Part shown: positions 9,171 through 17,650 of the stretch, piece after piece
Numbering within the stretch: the stretch's first letter is position 1
Layout: each line of letters starts with the position of its first letter
Origin: JABGPL01 sp964387885
Lineage (GTDB): Bacteria; Electryoneota; AABM5-125-24; Hatepunaeales; Hatepunaeaceae
DNA: 64,000 nt
NCBI GenBank assembly: GCA_964387885.1
Contig: CAYLYZ010000015.1
Location: 1 to 64,000, forward strand
Direction: 5' to 3'
Notes under the pieces: model-generated
The model's database searches: none
The model's input: the letters and a program-made list of their open reading frames with translations, nothing else
Told to the model about the DNA's origin: nothing
Made by a program: the position numbers and the translations under genes

Positions 9171-10082
9171 ATGAAAGAACAAATATTGCCACCCTCCGAA
9201 CCTGGGAAGGATGGATTTCTGTTGAAAGTAGGCCTCGCTGAGATGTTGAAAGGTGGGGTAATTATGGATGTTGTAAACGCGGAACAGGCTAAGATAGCTG
9301 AAGATTCCGGTGCTGTTGCCGTAATGGCTCTCGAACGTGTACCGGCTGATATTCGACGTGATGGTGGTGTGGCTCGTATGTCATCTGTAGACATGATAAG
9401 TGAGATTATGAAGTCGGTTAGTATTCCTGTTATGGCTAAAATTCGCATCGGACATATAATGGAGGCAGAGATTTTGCAGGCTCTCGGTGTAGATTTTATT
9501 GATGAATCAGAAGTACTTACTCCTGCAGATGAAAAAAACCATGTGTATAAACATAATTTTCGAGTACCATTTGTATGCGGATGCACCGGTCTCGGTGAAG
9601 CTCTTCGTCGAATAGGTGAGGGCGCAGCTATGATCCGTACTAAAGGCGAAGCCGGTACGGGTGATGTGATCCATGCAGTTAAACATATGCGAAAAGTAAC
9701 AGCAGAAATGAACCGGCTCACAATCCTGCATAAAGATGAATTGATGAATGAAGCCAAGAAACTTGGAGCACCCTTCGAAATTGTTGAAAAAGTCGCAGAA
9801 ACCGGGAAACTCCCAGTGCCAAATTTCGCTGCAGGTGGTATAGCAACTCCGGCAGATGCGGCATTGATGATGAAACTCGGTGCAGAAGCAATTTTTGTTG
9901 GTTCCGGAATATTCAAGTCCGAGGATCCAAAAAACAGAGCTGAGGCAATCGTCAGGGCAACTACTCATTTCGATAATCCTGATGAAGTACTTGAAGCATG
10001 TCGAGACCTTGGAAAAGCTATGGAAGGTATCGAAGCTTCAAAGATTCCTGAAGAAGAGAGATTACAGGATAGAGGATGGTAA
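9171..10082 (+). CDS. pdxS: Pyridoxal 5'-phosphate synthase subunit PdxS
   Basis: The 303-residue protein is the synthase subunit of the DXP-independent PLP pathway. It condenses ribose 5-phosphate, glyceraldehyde 3-phosphate and ammonia from PdxT into PLP in the cytoplasm as a dodecamer. Family hallmarks are intact: VMDVVNAEQAKIAEDSGAVA, ALERVPADIRRDGG, the lysine that binds the sugar in VMAKIRIGH (Lys90), VPFVCGCTGLGEA, and the second catalytic lysine in RTKGEAGTG (Lys158). Length is normal for the family. Its stop overlaps the start of pdxT, so the pair is translationally coupled. Confidence 0.97.
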   Translation: MKEQILPPSEPGKDGFLLKVGLAEMLKGGVIMDVVNAEQAKIAEDSGAVAVMALERVPADIRRDGGVARMSSVDMISEIMKSVSIPVMAKIRIGHIMEAEILQALGVDFIDESEVLTPADEKNHVYKHNFRVPFVCGCTGLGEALRRIGEGAAMIRTKGEAGTGDVIHAVKHMRKVTAEMNRLTILHKDELMNEAKKLGAPFEIVEKVAETGKLPVPNFAAGGIATPADAALMMKLGAEAIFVGSGIFKSEDPKNRAEAIVRATTHFDNPDEVLEACRDLGKAMEGIEASKIPEEERLQDRGW

Positions 10083-10672
10083 TGAGGATAGGCATTTTAG
10101 CTATCCAGGGTGGTTTCAGTTTACATCACAAGATTTTAGAAAAACTCGGTATCGAAACGATAGAGATACGATTACCGGAAGATCTGAGTGATGTCGATGG
10201 ATTGATAATCCCGGGTGGAGAATCCACTACGCTAGCGCTGTTGATGGAAAAATATAATCTTTTTGATGAAATTAAAGCAAAAGCTGAGGATGGACTGCCA
10301 GTATGGGGTACTTGCGCTGGAGCAATCATGCTCGGAAATGGAAATGAAAGACCTCAACCGCGTCTTGAACTAATAAATGTCGAAATCTCTCGTAACGCTT
10401 ATGGGAGGCAGATTGATTCTTTTGTGACTCCCCTCAAAGTAAAAGGATTTAACTCCCCCTATCCGGGCGTATTTATTCGAGCTCCAAAACTTGTGAAGAC
10501 ATCTCCATCTGTTGAAATAGTTTCAAGATACAATTCCGAACCGGTAATGGCATTACAGGATAACATTCTTGTAACGAGTTTCCACCCCGAATTAACATCT
10601 GATACGAGGATACACGAATTTTTTATAGAGAGTATAAAGAAAGAGACTTTTGCCGAAATGGCATGTAGTTAA
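10082..10672 (+). CDS. pdxT: Pyridoxal 5'-phosphate synthase glutaminase subunit PdxT
   Basis: The 196-residue class I glutaminase supplies ammonia to PdxS. It shows IGILAIQG at the N terminus, PGGESTT, the nucleophile cysteine in WGTCAGAIML (about residue 78) and the His-Glu of FHPELT near the C terminus. The ATG at 10082 overlaps the pdxS stop as TAATG and gives the family's usual MxIGILAxQG start. An in-frame ATG two codons upstream (10076) is possible but less likely. Overlap with pdxS indicates strict co-expression. Confidence 0.96.
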   Translation: MRIGILAIQGGFSLHHKILEKLGIETIEIRLPEDLSDVDGLIIPGGESTTLALLMEKYNLFDEIKAKAEDGLPVWGTCAGAIMLGNGNERPQPRLELINVEISRNAYGRQIDSFVTPLKVKGFNSPYPGVFIRAPKLVKTSPSVEIVSRYNSEPVMALQDNILVTSFHPELTSDTRIHEFFIESIKKETFAEMACS

Positions 10673-10723
10673 TGTGATAATTCCAGGACAGGAATTTATG
10701 TCCTACAATACCCAATAAACTGT

Positions 10724-10728
10724 GGAGG
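10724..10728 (+). promoter_or_regulatory. Shine-Dalgarno that sets a TTG start for the eRF1-like gene
   Basis: GGAGG lies five bases before TTG at 10734. A longer reading with a GTG at 10722 would put the start codon on top of this motif, so TTG is the better start. Confidence 0.6.
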
Positions 10729-10733
10729 TAGAT

Positions 10734-11849
10734 TTGATTACTCGACATGAGTTGAAAAAGCTTGCTTCATTTGAAATTGAAGATGTGAATTTTGTCAATT
10801 TATTCTTGAATGTTGACCCAACGGAGAATCCCAAGGATGAATGGTTGGTTCATTTCAAGAACATGGCTCGCGACACAATTAATAATCTTAAACCAAATCA
10901 AAAGAAGGAAGTTCAGAAGGATATTGAACTCATCGAGAAGTATCTCTCCGACAGACCTGAAGGCATGAAACGGGGAATGTCGATAATCAGTTGCCGCGAG
11001 AAGGGATTCTGGCGTGTTTACCACACTGCAATACCCTTCATAAACAAACTGGTTGTTGATCACGATCCGTTTATCAAGCCTTTAGCCGCAATGGTTGACC
11101 TTTACCAACGTTATCTCGTTATGGTCGTAGACAATACCCGTGCAAAGGTATTAATGACGAGTGTTGGTGAAATTAATGAAGTGAACGACATTTCCAGTGA
11201 CTTCGAAACCCCAAACACCGGAAAAGATGGAAGTAAGAGTGTTGGCGGAGCCCATCACGCCGATAAACAGCGTGATAAGGTTCAGCGAAGTGTTTACAAA
11301 GATGCTCTTAAGGTGGTTGAGGTTGTTCTCTCCGAAGAGGGAATCAAAAGGATACTCCTTGGTGGAACCGACCGCAATCGTGCAATCTTTAAGGACATAC
11401 TCCCTCTCCCCTTGAGGGAAAAAGTTGTGGGAGAATTCGTTGTCGAAGCAAAATCCAACAACAGTGAGGTTCTTGAAAGACTGATGCCTGTTATGCAGGA
11501 CGTTGAGTATAAATTCGAGCGAAAGGCATTGGATGGCTTATTTGACCAGAACAAGGGAACAGCACTCGGGCTGTCAGATGTCCTCACTGCACTCCAGCAG
11601 GGAAATGTGCACAAAATGTATGTCCTCTCGCATGTAACTACCCCGGGATCGTCATGTACACAATGCGGAGCGTTGACTCCGGAAAGAGACCGTCCATGTC
11701 CATACTGTGGTAGCAATATGCGTCACATCTCGTACATGCTGGATCACGCGATCCAACGTGCAATCGACCAGGGAGCAAGAGTAGATATGCTCGATGAAGC
11801 TCCCCGATTGGAAAAGGTCGGAGGAATTGGTGCAGTACTCAGGTACTGA
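10734..11849 (+). CDS. Bacterial eRF1-like protein (baeRF/VLRF1-type) with zinc ribbon
   Basis: The 371-residue protein resembles bacterial relatives of archaeo-eukaryotic release factor 1. An N-terminal domain is followed by a central RNase-H-like domain with GGTDRNRAIFKDILPLPL and a C-terminal L7Ae-like part. That last part carries a four-cysteine zinc ribbon (CTQCG, then CPYCG 14 residues later), as in aeRF1. Related Vms1/VLRF1 proteins hydrolyse or cleave peptidyl-tRNA on stalled ribosomes; a role in ribosome rescue is inferred, not shown. A classic GGQ loop is not obvious, but SKSVGGAHHADKQRDK around 165-180 occupies the expected region. A strong terminator ends the transcript 34 bases after the stop. 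Confidence 0.7.
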   Translation: MITRHELKKLASFEIEDVNFVNLFLNVDPTENPKDEWLVHFKNMARDTINNLKPNQKKEVQKDIELIEKYLSDRPEGMKRGMSIISCREKGFWRVYHTAIPFINKLVVDHDPFIKPLAAMVDLYQRYLVMVVDNTRAKVLMTSVGEINEVNDISSDFETPNTGKDGSKSVGGAHHADKQRDKVQRSVYKDALKVVEVVLSEEGIKRILLGGTDRNRAIFKDILPLPLREKVVGEFVVEAKSNNSEVLERLMPVMQDVEYKFERKALDGLFDQNKGTALGLSDVLTALQQGNVHKMYVLSHVTTPGSSCTQCGALTPERDRPCPYCGSNMRHISYMLDHAIQRAIDQGARVDMLDEAPRLEKVGGIGAVLRY

Positions 11850-11882
11850 CATTCTAAGAGGATAATACTACAATCCTAATCA

Positions 11883-11915
11883 ACAGGGATGCGGGAAACC
11901 GTGTCCCTGTTTTTT
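11883..11915 (+). terminator. Rho-independent terminator after the eRF1-like gene
   Basis: ACAGGGATGCGG pairs with CCGTGTCCCTGT across a GAAA loop to form a 12-bp stem with two G-U pairs, and is followed by six T residues. It ends the pdxST/eRF1-like stretch. Confidence 0.9.
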
Positions 11916-12093
11916 GATACTCCAATATACGTTCCCGAACCTTTGTTTCGAATTATCTTAGAGATAACAGAGGGAAATTATTCCGGGATTTTATCCGATT
12001 TCAAAGAGCTTCCATTCATCTGCGTTGAATTAAACCACAACGACCTCACATTACTGATCGATATTCATAGTATATACTTCATTCATGTTGAAA

Positions 12094-12250
12094 ATATACA
12101 ACATATTTCTGCAAAAGTCAAGTTTCATTACACATCACAGTACAAAAGGGTGTGTGACCAAAATTATCGTCACATCGTCACACTTTTGGCGGAAAACGGT
12201 TGTGGGTATGGGTTTGAGGGTGTGACGGAAATGTGACGAAAGTGACGGAA
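12094..12250. repeat. Dispersed 160-bp repeat with GTGACG inverted motifs, copy 1
   Basis: From ATATACAACATATTT to the cluster of GTGACGGAAA motifs this stretch is clearly alike to 47278-47437, in the same orientation. It contains CGTCACACTTTTGGCGG on the left and several TGTGACG motifs on the right that can pair as a long imperfect hairpin. No protein-coding signal is convincing. It sits at the upstream edge of the NACHT/RAYT island. Confidence 0.75.
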
Positions 12251-12320
12251 ATATGTGGTGTTGGGGTTTGGGGTGTTGAGGTGAGGGAACGATTTGGTGT
12301 TGTGGTGTTGATGTGCGGGG

Positions 12321-12518
12321 GTGACCAAGAGGGAGTGTTTCCCTCTTGCGGTGTTATAACACGGCTCGAAATTATTTTCGCATCAATCTAAGAAATGTTC
12401 CTGGCAGGTTTCAAATGAACGAAGTGAATGTAACCAGCCAGGTTACGCTTCGCTTGAAACCTGGCTGTAACGAATGTGCAGGGGTAACCAAGAGGGGGTG
12501 TTTTGCTCTTGCGGTGTT
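12321..12518. repeat. Pair of 35-bp direct repeats enclosing a CCTGG-type palindrome
   Basis: GTGACCAAGAGGGAGTG (12321 onward, 35 bp) recurs with few changes at 12484-12518. Between them, at 12400-12467, is a copy of the CCAGGTT/AACCTGG palindrome also found three times at 1.8-2.1 kb. The arrangement looks like a mobile palindromic element that inserted into, or duplicated, a target of about 35 bp. The rest of 12251-12695 holds no recognisable gene. Confidence 0.65.
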
Positions 12519-12695
12519 AGTCTCAATCAATTCACCACCCAAATATAGCCAATAAATTTCTTGACTTTATAGTTAACCCTCGGTATGTTTACGAATAGCA
12601 CTCTAAGGGATAGATAATTGTATCGGTACATAGTTCGACAGGAAATGGAATTTGCACTATTGATCCTCTGAATCTTTCAAGTGGGAGTAAATACT

Positions 12696-15635
12696 ATGCT
12701 GGAATGGTTAGCCCTATGGGGCGTTAGTAAAGCTGTTTTGTTTGTCTTCCGACCAATACTGGAAGATCTTGCCAAAGACGTAGCAAAGGATATCGCAAAG
12801 AGTTACGTCAAATCATGTTTTAAAAACGTCTTCTCATCCATCTACCGTAAACCGCTTGCAGTGGCGACGGGAAGAGCGCTGAAGGAACTGCTTGAACAGA
12901 TTCAAAACGAGCTGCTCGACGCAGATCTGGAACCTGAACAAATAGAAGAGTGGATTGGTGACGTTACTAAATTCACCAAACGAGATGAAATCCGCACTGC
13001 GATAGCTTCTCTTTTTCTTGATCCAGATTATAAGCTTGATCCGGCAACGTTTGTTTTTGCATGGAAGGAGGTCGAGAGTAGTTCCAATCTACCAGATGAC
13101 TTCTCCTGGAACCGAGTCTCTAAACGCTTTGCCCGCAAGGTGATCGAAATCCGTAATTCTTCCGGTGAATTGAAGGAAACATTCAATTCGCTAAGAGATG
13201 CTCGAATGTCTGACGACATCCACCAGTTAGTTGGCTTACCTCCGGATTTCGACCTGGAGACCTATCGTGAAGCACTGATCGAAAGATATGGTAACCTGAA
13301 CTTCGAAATGCTCGACACTTCCGGTGCGTATTATAACGAAGTACGATTGTGGAGCGTATTTGTACCTCAATCGGTTCGGGAGTGTCTGGAGTATTACCCA
13401 CAACTTCTGGAAATGCCGAAAGAACACCTCAAACGATTGGTTGAAAAGGGTGAAGTGGATGAGGAAGAACTTAGAGACGCCGAAAAACAGCGGGACATTC
13501 GTCGTCAGGAGTACGCGAGCCAGCCACTAAGACCTGTACTTGAAGTGACAGGTGACTCGACTATAAAGCGAAACGTGATTCTCGGTGATCCGGGTTCCGG
13601 AAAGTCATCGCTGCTGCGATTTCTTGCCTTACAGTGGGCGTTAATAAAAGACGCCAACCGACGTTACACAGAACCTCTGCCGTTACTGATTGAACTCAGG
13701 GAATACAATCGCTGGGACTGCCCAAACAGCAAAAGCTTTCTTCGTTACCTGCATGAAGCTCAAACATGGCACCGTCTAAACCAGCAGACCCTGGATCATT
13801 TATTGAAGCAGCAGGACCGGGTCATGCTCCTGTTGGACGGATTAGATGAGATATTCGATTCCGTTCAACGGGAGCGTGTTCTCAACGACATTCACCGCTT
13901 CAGTAACAATTACCCCCAAACCACCATTATTCTCACTTCCCGTGTTGTGGGTTACAAGCCGCAGCGGCTGCGAGATGCGGAGTTCCGACACTTCATGCTT
14001 CAGGATCTGGACGAGAAGCAGATCGATACTTTTCTTGAAAAATGGCACGACGTCACATTCGATAAAGAGGAAGAAGCGGAAACCAAACGCGAACGGCTGA
14101 GCAAAGCCATCAAAGATTCTAAGTCCATCGCCATGCTGGCGGGTAATCCCCTGTTGCTGACGATGATGGCTATCCTGAACCGGTATCAGGAGTTGCCCCG
14201 TGACCGAGCGGAGCTATACAGCCAGGCTTCACGTGTGCTGCTGCACCAGTGGGATACGGAACGTGCACTGGCGGATTTTCCCGGTCTGAGTGCCGAGATT
14301 GGATTAAAGGAAAAAATTGATCTTCTCCGTTGTGTAGCGAAATTCATGCAACAGGGTCCTGGCGGATTAGCTGGAAACATTATCAGTGAATCAGATCTTG
14401 CAGATTTGATTGAGGATTACCTGCAGGATGAATTGCAATTCACTCAGGCAAAGGCTGTCACTCGAGCTGTAATTGAGCAATTACGGGCACGCAACTTCAT
14501 CCTATGCTTTCTGGGGGCAGAGAGTTATGCTTTTGTACACCGTACTTTTCTTGAATATTTCTGTGCAACGGAAATTGTACATCGTTTCAACGTCGAAAAG
14601 TCGCTGGATATCGATGGCCTGATCACCCTATTCGACGAACACTGCAGGGATGACGAATGGCGTGAAGTTCTGCGATTGATTTGTGGTCAGATTGATGAAC
14701 TGTTTGTGGGTAGAATAGTGAAGCATTTAACTACTCGAACGGATTTAAAGAAATGGAATCATGAAACATTATTGCCAGAGTTGCCATTAGCGATTTGGTG
14801 TTTAAGTGAAGCCAAAAACCTTAACAAACTTGAAAATGAAGGTTCGATACTTTTAGAATCTGTTGTTCATTTCATCAGTGAAGCAGGTGGTGAGAGAATA
14901 ATTGTAGGTAATCTCAATGATTTTCTGAAAAATGAAATTTTAAAATCAACCACAGAAATAGGAGAACGATGGCCTCGAACAGAAATATTTAATAGTACTT
15001 CGATTGAGCCACGCAAGATCATGTTTGTTTGGGGACGTGAGATTTGGTCGAAGTTTGTATTAACTATCCAGCCAGAACATAATCTTGCCCTTGAGTTGTG
15101 TGAGTCAGATGTCTCAGAATTCCGCGCTGGTGCATATTTAATTCTAGCTAAGAATTGGCCTGATGTAATGGCCAGAGAATTGCTCGAACAAAGGGCTATC
15201 AATGATGAGGATGAATCTGCTCGCCTTAACGCACTAAATGCGTTGGTAGAAAATTGGCCAGTTTCCACTTTACGAAAGCTGATCGAAGATCGTGCTGTTA
15301 ATGATGAAATAGTTTTTAACCGACGCTTTGCACTTGAGGTTCTATCAGAAAAGTTGGCAGATAGTACAGTGCGATATTTACTCAAAAAAAGAGCAAGAAT
15401 TGATGGAGTAGCTGCTTCGGTTTTCGGTAAAATGCACTCCGAATTCGGTTCCTTCGTTTTTATGAAGAATTTCTACCCATGGGCTTCTCACCAGAATCCA
15501 GAAAAATCCATTTCTCGCAAGCATATCGAACAAGCTGCGGAAAAGACAAAAATCCCAGATGACAAAATTGACGAGACGGTTCGGTCATTGTCGGAGCATA
15601 TGGGGTGGGATATAACGAAGGGATCGGGGGGGTAG
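12696..15635 (+). CDS. NACHT-domain NTPase with C-terminal HEAT-like repeats (probable antiphage defence)
   Basis: This is a 979-residue STAND-type NTPase. An N-terminal helical region of about 280 residues (starting MLEWLALWGVSKAV) resembles the N-terminal helical domains of cyanobacterial NACHT proteins. The NACHT core has Walker A GDPGSGKSS near residue 297, Walker B LLLDGLDEIFD near 383, sensor ILTSR, and a winged-helix region with AGNPLLLTMMAI and FVHRTFLEYFCA. The C terminus has HEAT-like repeats of the form RAINDEDESARLNALNALVENW. Bacterial NACHT proteins include demonstrated phage sensors that trigger an effector, so a defence role is inferred. The effector function of the N terminus is unknown. 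ATG at 12696 is preceded by GGGAG at eight bases, preferred over GTG at 12681. Neighbouring repeats and a transposase suggest lateral acquisition. Confidence 0.9.
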   Translation: MLEWLALWGVSKAVLFVFRPILEDLAKDVAKDIAKSYVKSCFKNVFSSIYRKPLAVATGRALKELLEQIQNELLDADLEPEQIEEWIGDVTKFTKRDEIRTAIASLFLDPDYKLDPATFVFAWKEVESSSNLPDDFSWNRVSKRFARKVIEIRNSSGELKETFNSLRDARMSDDIHQLVGLPPDFDLETYREALIERYGNLNFEMLDTSGAYYNEVRLWSVFVPQSVRECLEYYPQLLEMPKEHLKRLVEKGEVDEEELRDAEKQRDIRRQEYASQPLRPVLEVTGDSTIKRNVILGDPGSGKSSLLRFLALQWALIKDANRRYTEPLPLLIELREYNRWDCPNSKSFLRYLHEAQTWHRLNQQTLDHLLKQQDRVMLLLDGLDEIFDSVQRERVLNDIHRFSNNYPQTTIILTSRVVGYKPQRLRDAEFRHFMLQDLDEKQIDTFLEKWHDVTFDKEEEAETKRERLSKAIKDSKSIAMLAGNPLLLTMMAILNRYQELPRDRAELYSQASRVLLHQWDTERALADFPGLSAEIGLKEKIDLLRCVAKFMQQGPGGLAGNIISESDLADLIEDYLQDELQFTQAKAVTRAVIEQLRARNFILCFLGAESYAFVHRTFLEYFCATEIVHRFNVEKSLDIDGLITLFDEHCRDDEWREVLRLICGQIDELFVGRIVKHLTTRTDLKKWNHETLLPELPLAIWCLSEAKNLNKLENEGSILLESVVHFISEAGGERIIVGNLNDFLKNEILKSTTEIGERWPRTEIFNSTSIEPRKIMFVWGREIWSKFVLTIQPEHNLALELCESDVSEFRAGAYLILAKNWPDVMARELLEQRAINDEDESARLNALNALVENWPVSTLRKLIEDRAVNDEIVFNRRFALEVLSEKLADSTVRYLLKKRARIDGVAASVFGKMHSEFGSFVFMKNFYPWASHQNPEKSISRKHIEQAAEKTKIPDDKIDETVRSLSEHMGWDITKGSGG

Positions 15636-15656
15636 AGGGGGGTAAGGGTTGTGCAA

Positions 15657-15676
15657 GGGCGCACGGCCGTGCGCCC
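15657..15676. repeat. REP palindrome upstream of the RAYT gene
   Basis: GGGCGCACGGCCGTGCGCCC is a perfect 20-base palindrome 32 bases before the RAYT start. It is the same element as the copies inside and behind that gene. Confidence 0.85.
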
Positions 15677-15708
15677 CAACGGGGGACGCGTTTCGGGGAT
15701 AATAAATA

Positions 15709-16461
15709 ATGAAATATGATCCGGAAAAACATCATCGTCGGTCAATTCGGTTAAAAGGGTATGATTATTCCAGTGAAGGTGGATATTTCCTGACGTTTGT
15801 TGCAAAAGACAGGGAGTGTTTGTTCGGGGATGTTGTGAATGGGGAGATGGTATTAAGTGAATTTGGGAAGATGGTATCGGTCGAATGGTTGAAATCCCAA
15901 CAGATTCGGAAGGAAATTGTGCTGGATGAATTCGTTGTTATGCCCAATCATCTGCATGCGGTTTTGTTTATCGTCGGATCGAAATCACCATCCGATAAAA
16001 ACGTAGGGGCGCACGGCTGTGCGCCCATACCACCTGACAATGAAATTAAAAATTGCGTTAAGGGAAATTGGAAAAGGGCACATGGACGTGTGTCCCTACG
16101 ACCTCACAGTGAAATTAAAAAGTACGGTAATGAAATTTGGAAAAGGGCGCACAGCCGTGCGCCCCTACGGTGTGACAATGAAATCGCAATTCGTGAACTG
16201 GAAAAGCATATGATGGAGCAACACCATGTACGACCATATAGGCCCCCCAAATCTATCGGATCTTTGGTTGCCGGTTTTAAATCGTATGTAACCACTCGCA
16301 TTAACATAATTCGAAATACACCTCGTGTTCCTGTTTGGCAGCGGAATTATTACGAACATATCATACGTGACGAACGGGAATTGTACAATATTCGTGAATA
16401 TATCGTTACAAATCCATTACGATGGGAATTGGATATTGAGCATCCGAAAAATTGGGTGTAG
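15709..16461 (+). CDS. REP-associated tyrosine transposase (RAYT, Y1_Tnp/IS200 family) with REP-encoded insert
   Basis: This 250-residue single-strand transposase has an HUH metal-binding motif, MPNHLHAV (His81, His83). A C-terminal helix carries candidate catalytic tyrosines in NYYEHIIRDERELYNIREYI, followed by TNPLRW. The N terminus (HHRRSIRLKGYDYS) is typical for RAYTs. Such enzymes cleave and spread REP palindromes. Residues about 100-152 are encoded by three REP palindromes at 69-bp period and read as three related 23-residue units (VGAHGCAP, RAHGRVSLRP, RAHSRAPLR). They sit between the HUH strand and the RPPKSIGSLVAGFKS helix, a variable linker in this family. The protein therefore probably still folds. 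Confidence 0.88.
   Translation: MKYDPEKHHRRSIRLKGYDYSSEGGYFLTFVAKDRECLFGDVVNGEMVLSEFGKMVSVEWLKSQQIRKEIVLDEFVVMPNHLHAVLFIVGSKSPSDKNVGAHGCAPIPPDNEIKNCVKGNWKRAHGRVSLRPHSEIKKYGNEIWKRAHSRAPLRCDNEIAIRELEKHMMEQHHVRPYRPPKSIGSLVAGFKSYVTTRINIIRNTPRVPVWQRNYYEHIIRDERELYNIREYIVTNPLRWELDIEHPKNWV
16007..16164. repeat. Three REP palindromes inside the RAYT coding sequence, 69-bp period
   Basis: Palindromes lie at 16007-16026, 16076-16096 and 16145-16164, exactly 69 bp apart and separated by about 49 bp of similar spacer containing AATGAAATTAAAAA. The period is 23 codons, so every unit is read in the same frame. The middle palindrome has drifted (GGGCACATGGACGTGTGTCC) while keeping its pairing. Confidence 0.9.
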
Positions 16462-16619
16462 GGGCGCACGGTTGTGCGCCCAAGTCACCTGGGAATGGAA
16501 TTAAAAATTGCGTTAAGGGTAATTGGAAAAGGGCGCACGGTTGTGCGCCCAAGTCACCTGGGAATGGAATTAAAAATTGCGTTAAGGGTAATTGGAAAAG
16601 GGCGCACGGCCGTGCGCCC
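16462..16619. repeat. Three REP palindromes directly after the RAYT gene, 69-bp period
   Basis: Palindromes lie at 16462-16481, 16531-16550 and 16600-16619, again exactly 69 bp apart. They have spacers (AAGTCACCTGGGAATGGAAT and onward) that match those inside the gene. The first two units are identical, so the duplication is recent. The array abuts the RAYT stop codon. Confidence 0.92.
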
Positions 16620-16646
16620 CTACAATGACTGAAAATCCCGAATCCC

Positions 16647-16680
16647 AAAAAGCAGGAAGGGCACGCTCTCGCATGCCCTT
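16647..16680 (-). terminator. Rho-independent terminator of the sulfur operon
   Basis: On the minus strand AAGGGCATGC and GCGTGCCCTT form a 10-bp stem around a GAGA loop, followed shortly by CCTGCTTTTT. It lies about 50 bases past the DsrE-like stop. Confidence 0.75.
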
Positions 16681-16729
16681 TCAGATGACTTGGACGTCTC
16701 GCCTGCCTACTGCGTCGTTATTGAACGAC

Positions 16730-17218
16730 TTATGTAAAAATTATTTGTGCTCCGGCCGATTTTTCGTAAAAATTGCCTACCGTCAGGACGTCGTCTACAT
16801 CCTCCCACAGGTCTTTCTTTTCGAGATGGAACATGTCCATTGCAGCTTTGCAAGCATATATTTCGCCTCCACCATCATGTATCATCTCCAGGAATTCCCC
16901 AACGGGAGGGATATCCAGCTTATCCATCTCTTTCATCATCATAGAGGATGCAAATGCGGACATACCGGGGAGCATACCGAGCATAGTGGGCATGGGAATT
17001 CCACCGGGCATACGCATTGCAGGATTTCCAACTGTTGCGACTTTTATGCTATCCATGGGTCCTTTTGTTATCGCATCCAGTCCAAAGAATGTGAAAAACA
17101 TCATTACATCTATACCTTCCATAAGCGCACCATTTCCCATGATCAAACCGGGATAGACTCCATCAAGTGAACCCTTGGAGACTATTATCGATACTCGTTC
17201 TATCGGTTCTTTACTCAT
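16730..17218 (-). CDS. DsrE/DsrF-like sulfur-carrier protein
   Basis: The 162-residue protein is of the DsrE/DsrF/DrsH-like type. It has an N-terminal strand RVSIIVSKGSLDGVYPGLIMGNGAL, a glycine/methionine-rich middle (MPGGIPMPTMLGMLPGM), and the single conserved cysteine in EIYACKAAMDMF. In this family that cysteine carries a persulfide passed to or from TusE/DsrC and TusA partners. It is the last gene of a four-gene minus-strand cluster, 16 bases after the TusE/DsrC-like gene, with a terminator behind it. A role in intracellular sulfur transfer coupled to the SQR-like enzyme is inferred from context. Confidence 0.85.
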   Translation of the reverse strand: MSKEPIERVSIIVSKGSLDGVYPGLIMGNGALMEGIDVMMFFTFFGLDAITKGPMDSIKVATVGNPAMRMPGGIPMPTMLGMLPGMSAFASSMMMKEMDKLDIPPVGEFLEMIHDGGGEIYACKAAMDMFHLEKKDLWEDVDDVLTVGNFYEKSAGAQIIFT

Positions 17219-17234
17219 TTGTAGTTTCCATACT

Positions 17235-17552
17235 TTAAATGCAGCCTACCGGCTTTGTTATTCCGGCAATCAATGCTGCCTTTTTTGCGGGTCCTTTTGG
17301 GAAGAGACCGTACAATTCTTTTGTGTTTACACCACTTTCGTTTTTGAGTTTTCTAAGTGAGGGTCCAGTACCCTTTTCTTCGAACTCTTTACGCATGAAG
17401 TTTAATACCATAAAATGCTTATCATTCAGTTCTTCAATACCGATTTCCTGAGCGAGCCCACGAGCGATATCCTCGTTCCACTGAGTGTAATCGGTCATAA
17501 ATCCTTCATCGTCAACTGTAACTGTAACTCCTGCTAATTGTTTTTCAGACAT
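17235..17552 (-). CDS. TusE/DsrC-family sulfur-relay protein with one C-terminal cysteine
   Basis: The 105-residue protein has the DsrC/TusE fold signature: DDEGFMTDYTQWNEDIA, LNDKHFMVLNFMRKEFEE, and the C-terminal arm FPKGPAKKAALIAGITKPVGCI. The penultimate cysteine (Cys104, CysA) is present. The second cysteine used by true dissimilatory DsrC, 10-11 residues upstream, is replaced by alanine (about Ala93). It therefore fits TusE-like single-cysteine carriers rather than the DsrC trisulfide carrier. AAGGAGGG precedes the start. Its neighbours (DsrE-like, DUF1641, SQR-like) indicate sulfane-sulfur handling. Confidence 0.9.
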   Translation of the reverse strand: MSEKQLAGVTVTVDDEGFMTDYTQWNEDIARGLAQEIGIEELNDKHFMVLNFMRKEFEEKGTGPSLRKLKNESGVNTKELYGLFPKGPAKKAALIAGITKPVGCI

Positions 17553-17650
17553 TTCTGCCCTCCTTCATTTATGTTTTGTAACCAATTATTATCGTTTGTG
17601 TAGAGTTCAGGTTTCAACACACAGACAGACGCCCTCGTCTGCCGGATTTG

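Noticed and set aside
11889..12236. 115-codon open frame after the eRF1-like gene
   Set aside because: Its ATG lies in the stem of a strong terminator and its second half is a dispersed repeat also found at 47.3 kb. No family-like content.
16007..16619. Possible CRISPR array because of regular 69-bp spacing
   Set aside because: Repeat units are REP palindromes and the intervening sequences are near-identical to one another rather than unique spacers; no cas genes.
16592..17170. 192-codon plus-strand frame opposite the DsrE-like gene
   Set aside because: It begins in a REP palindrome and runs antisense to a well-supported DsrE-like gene.
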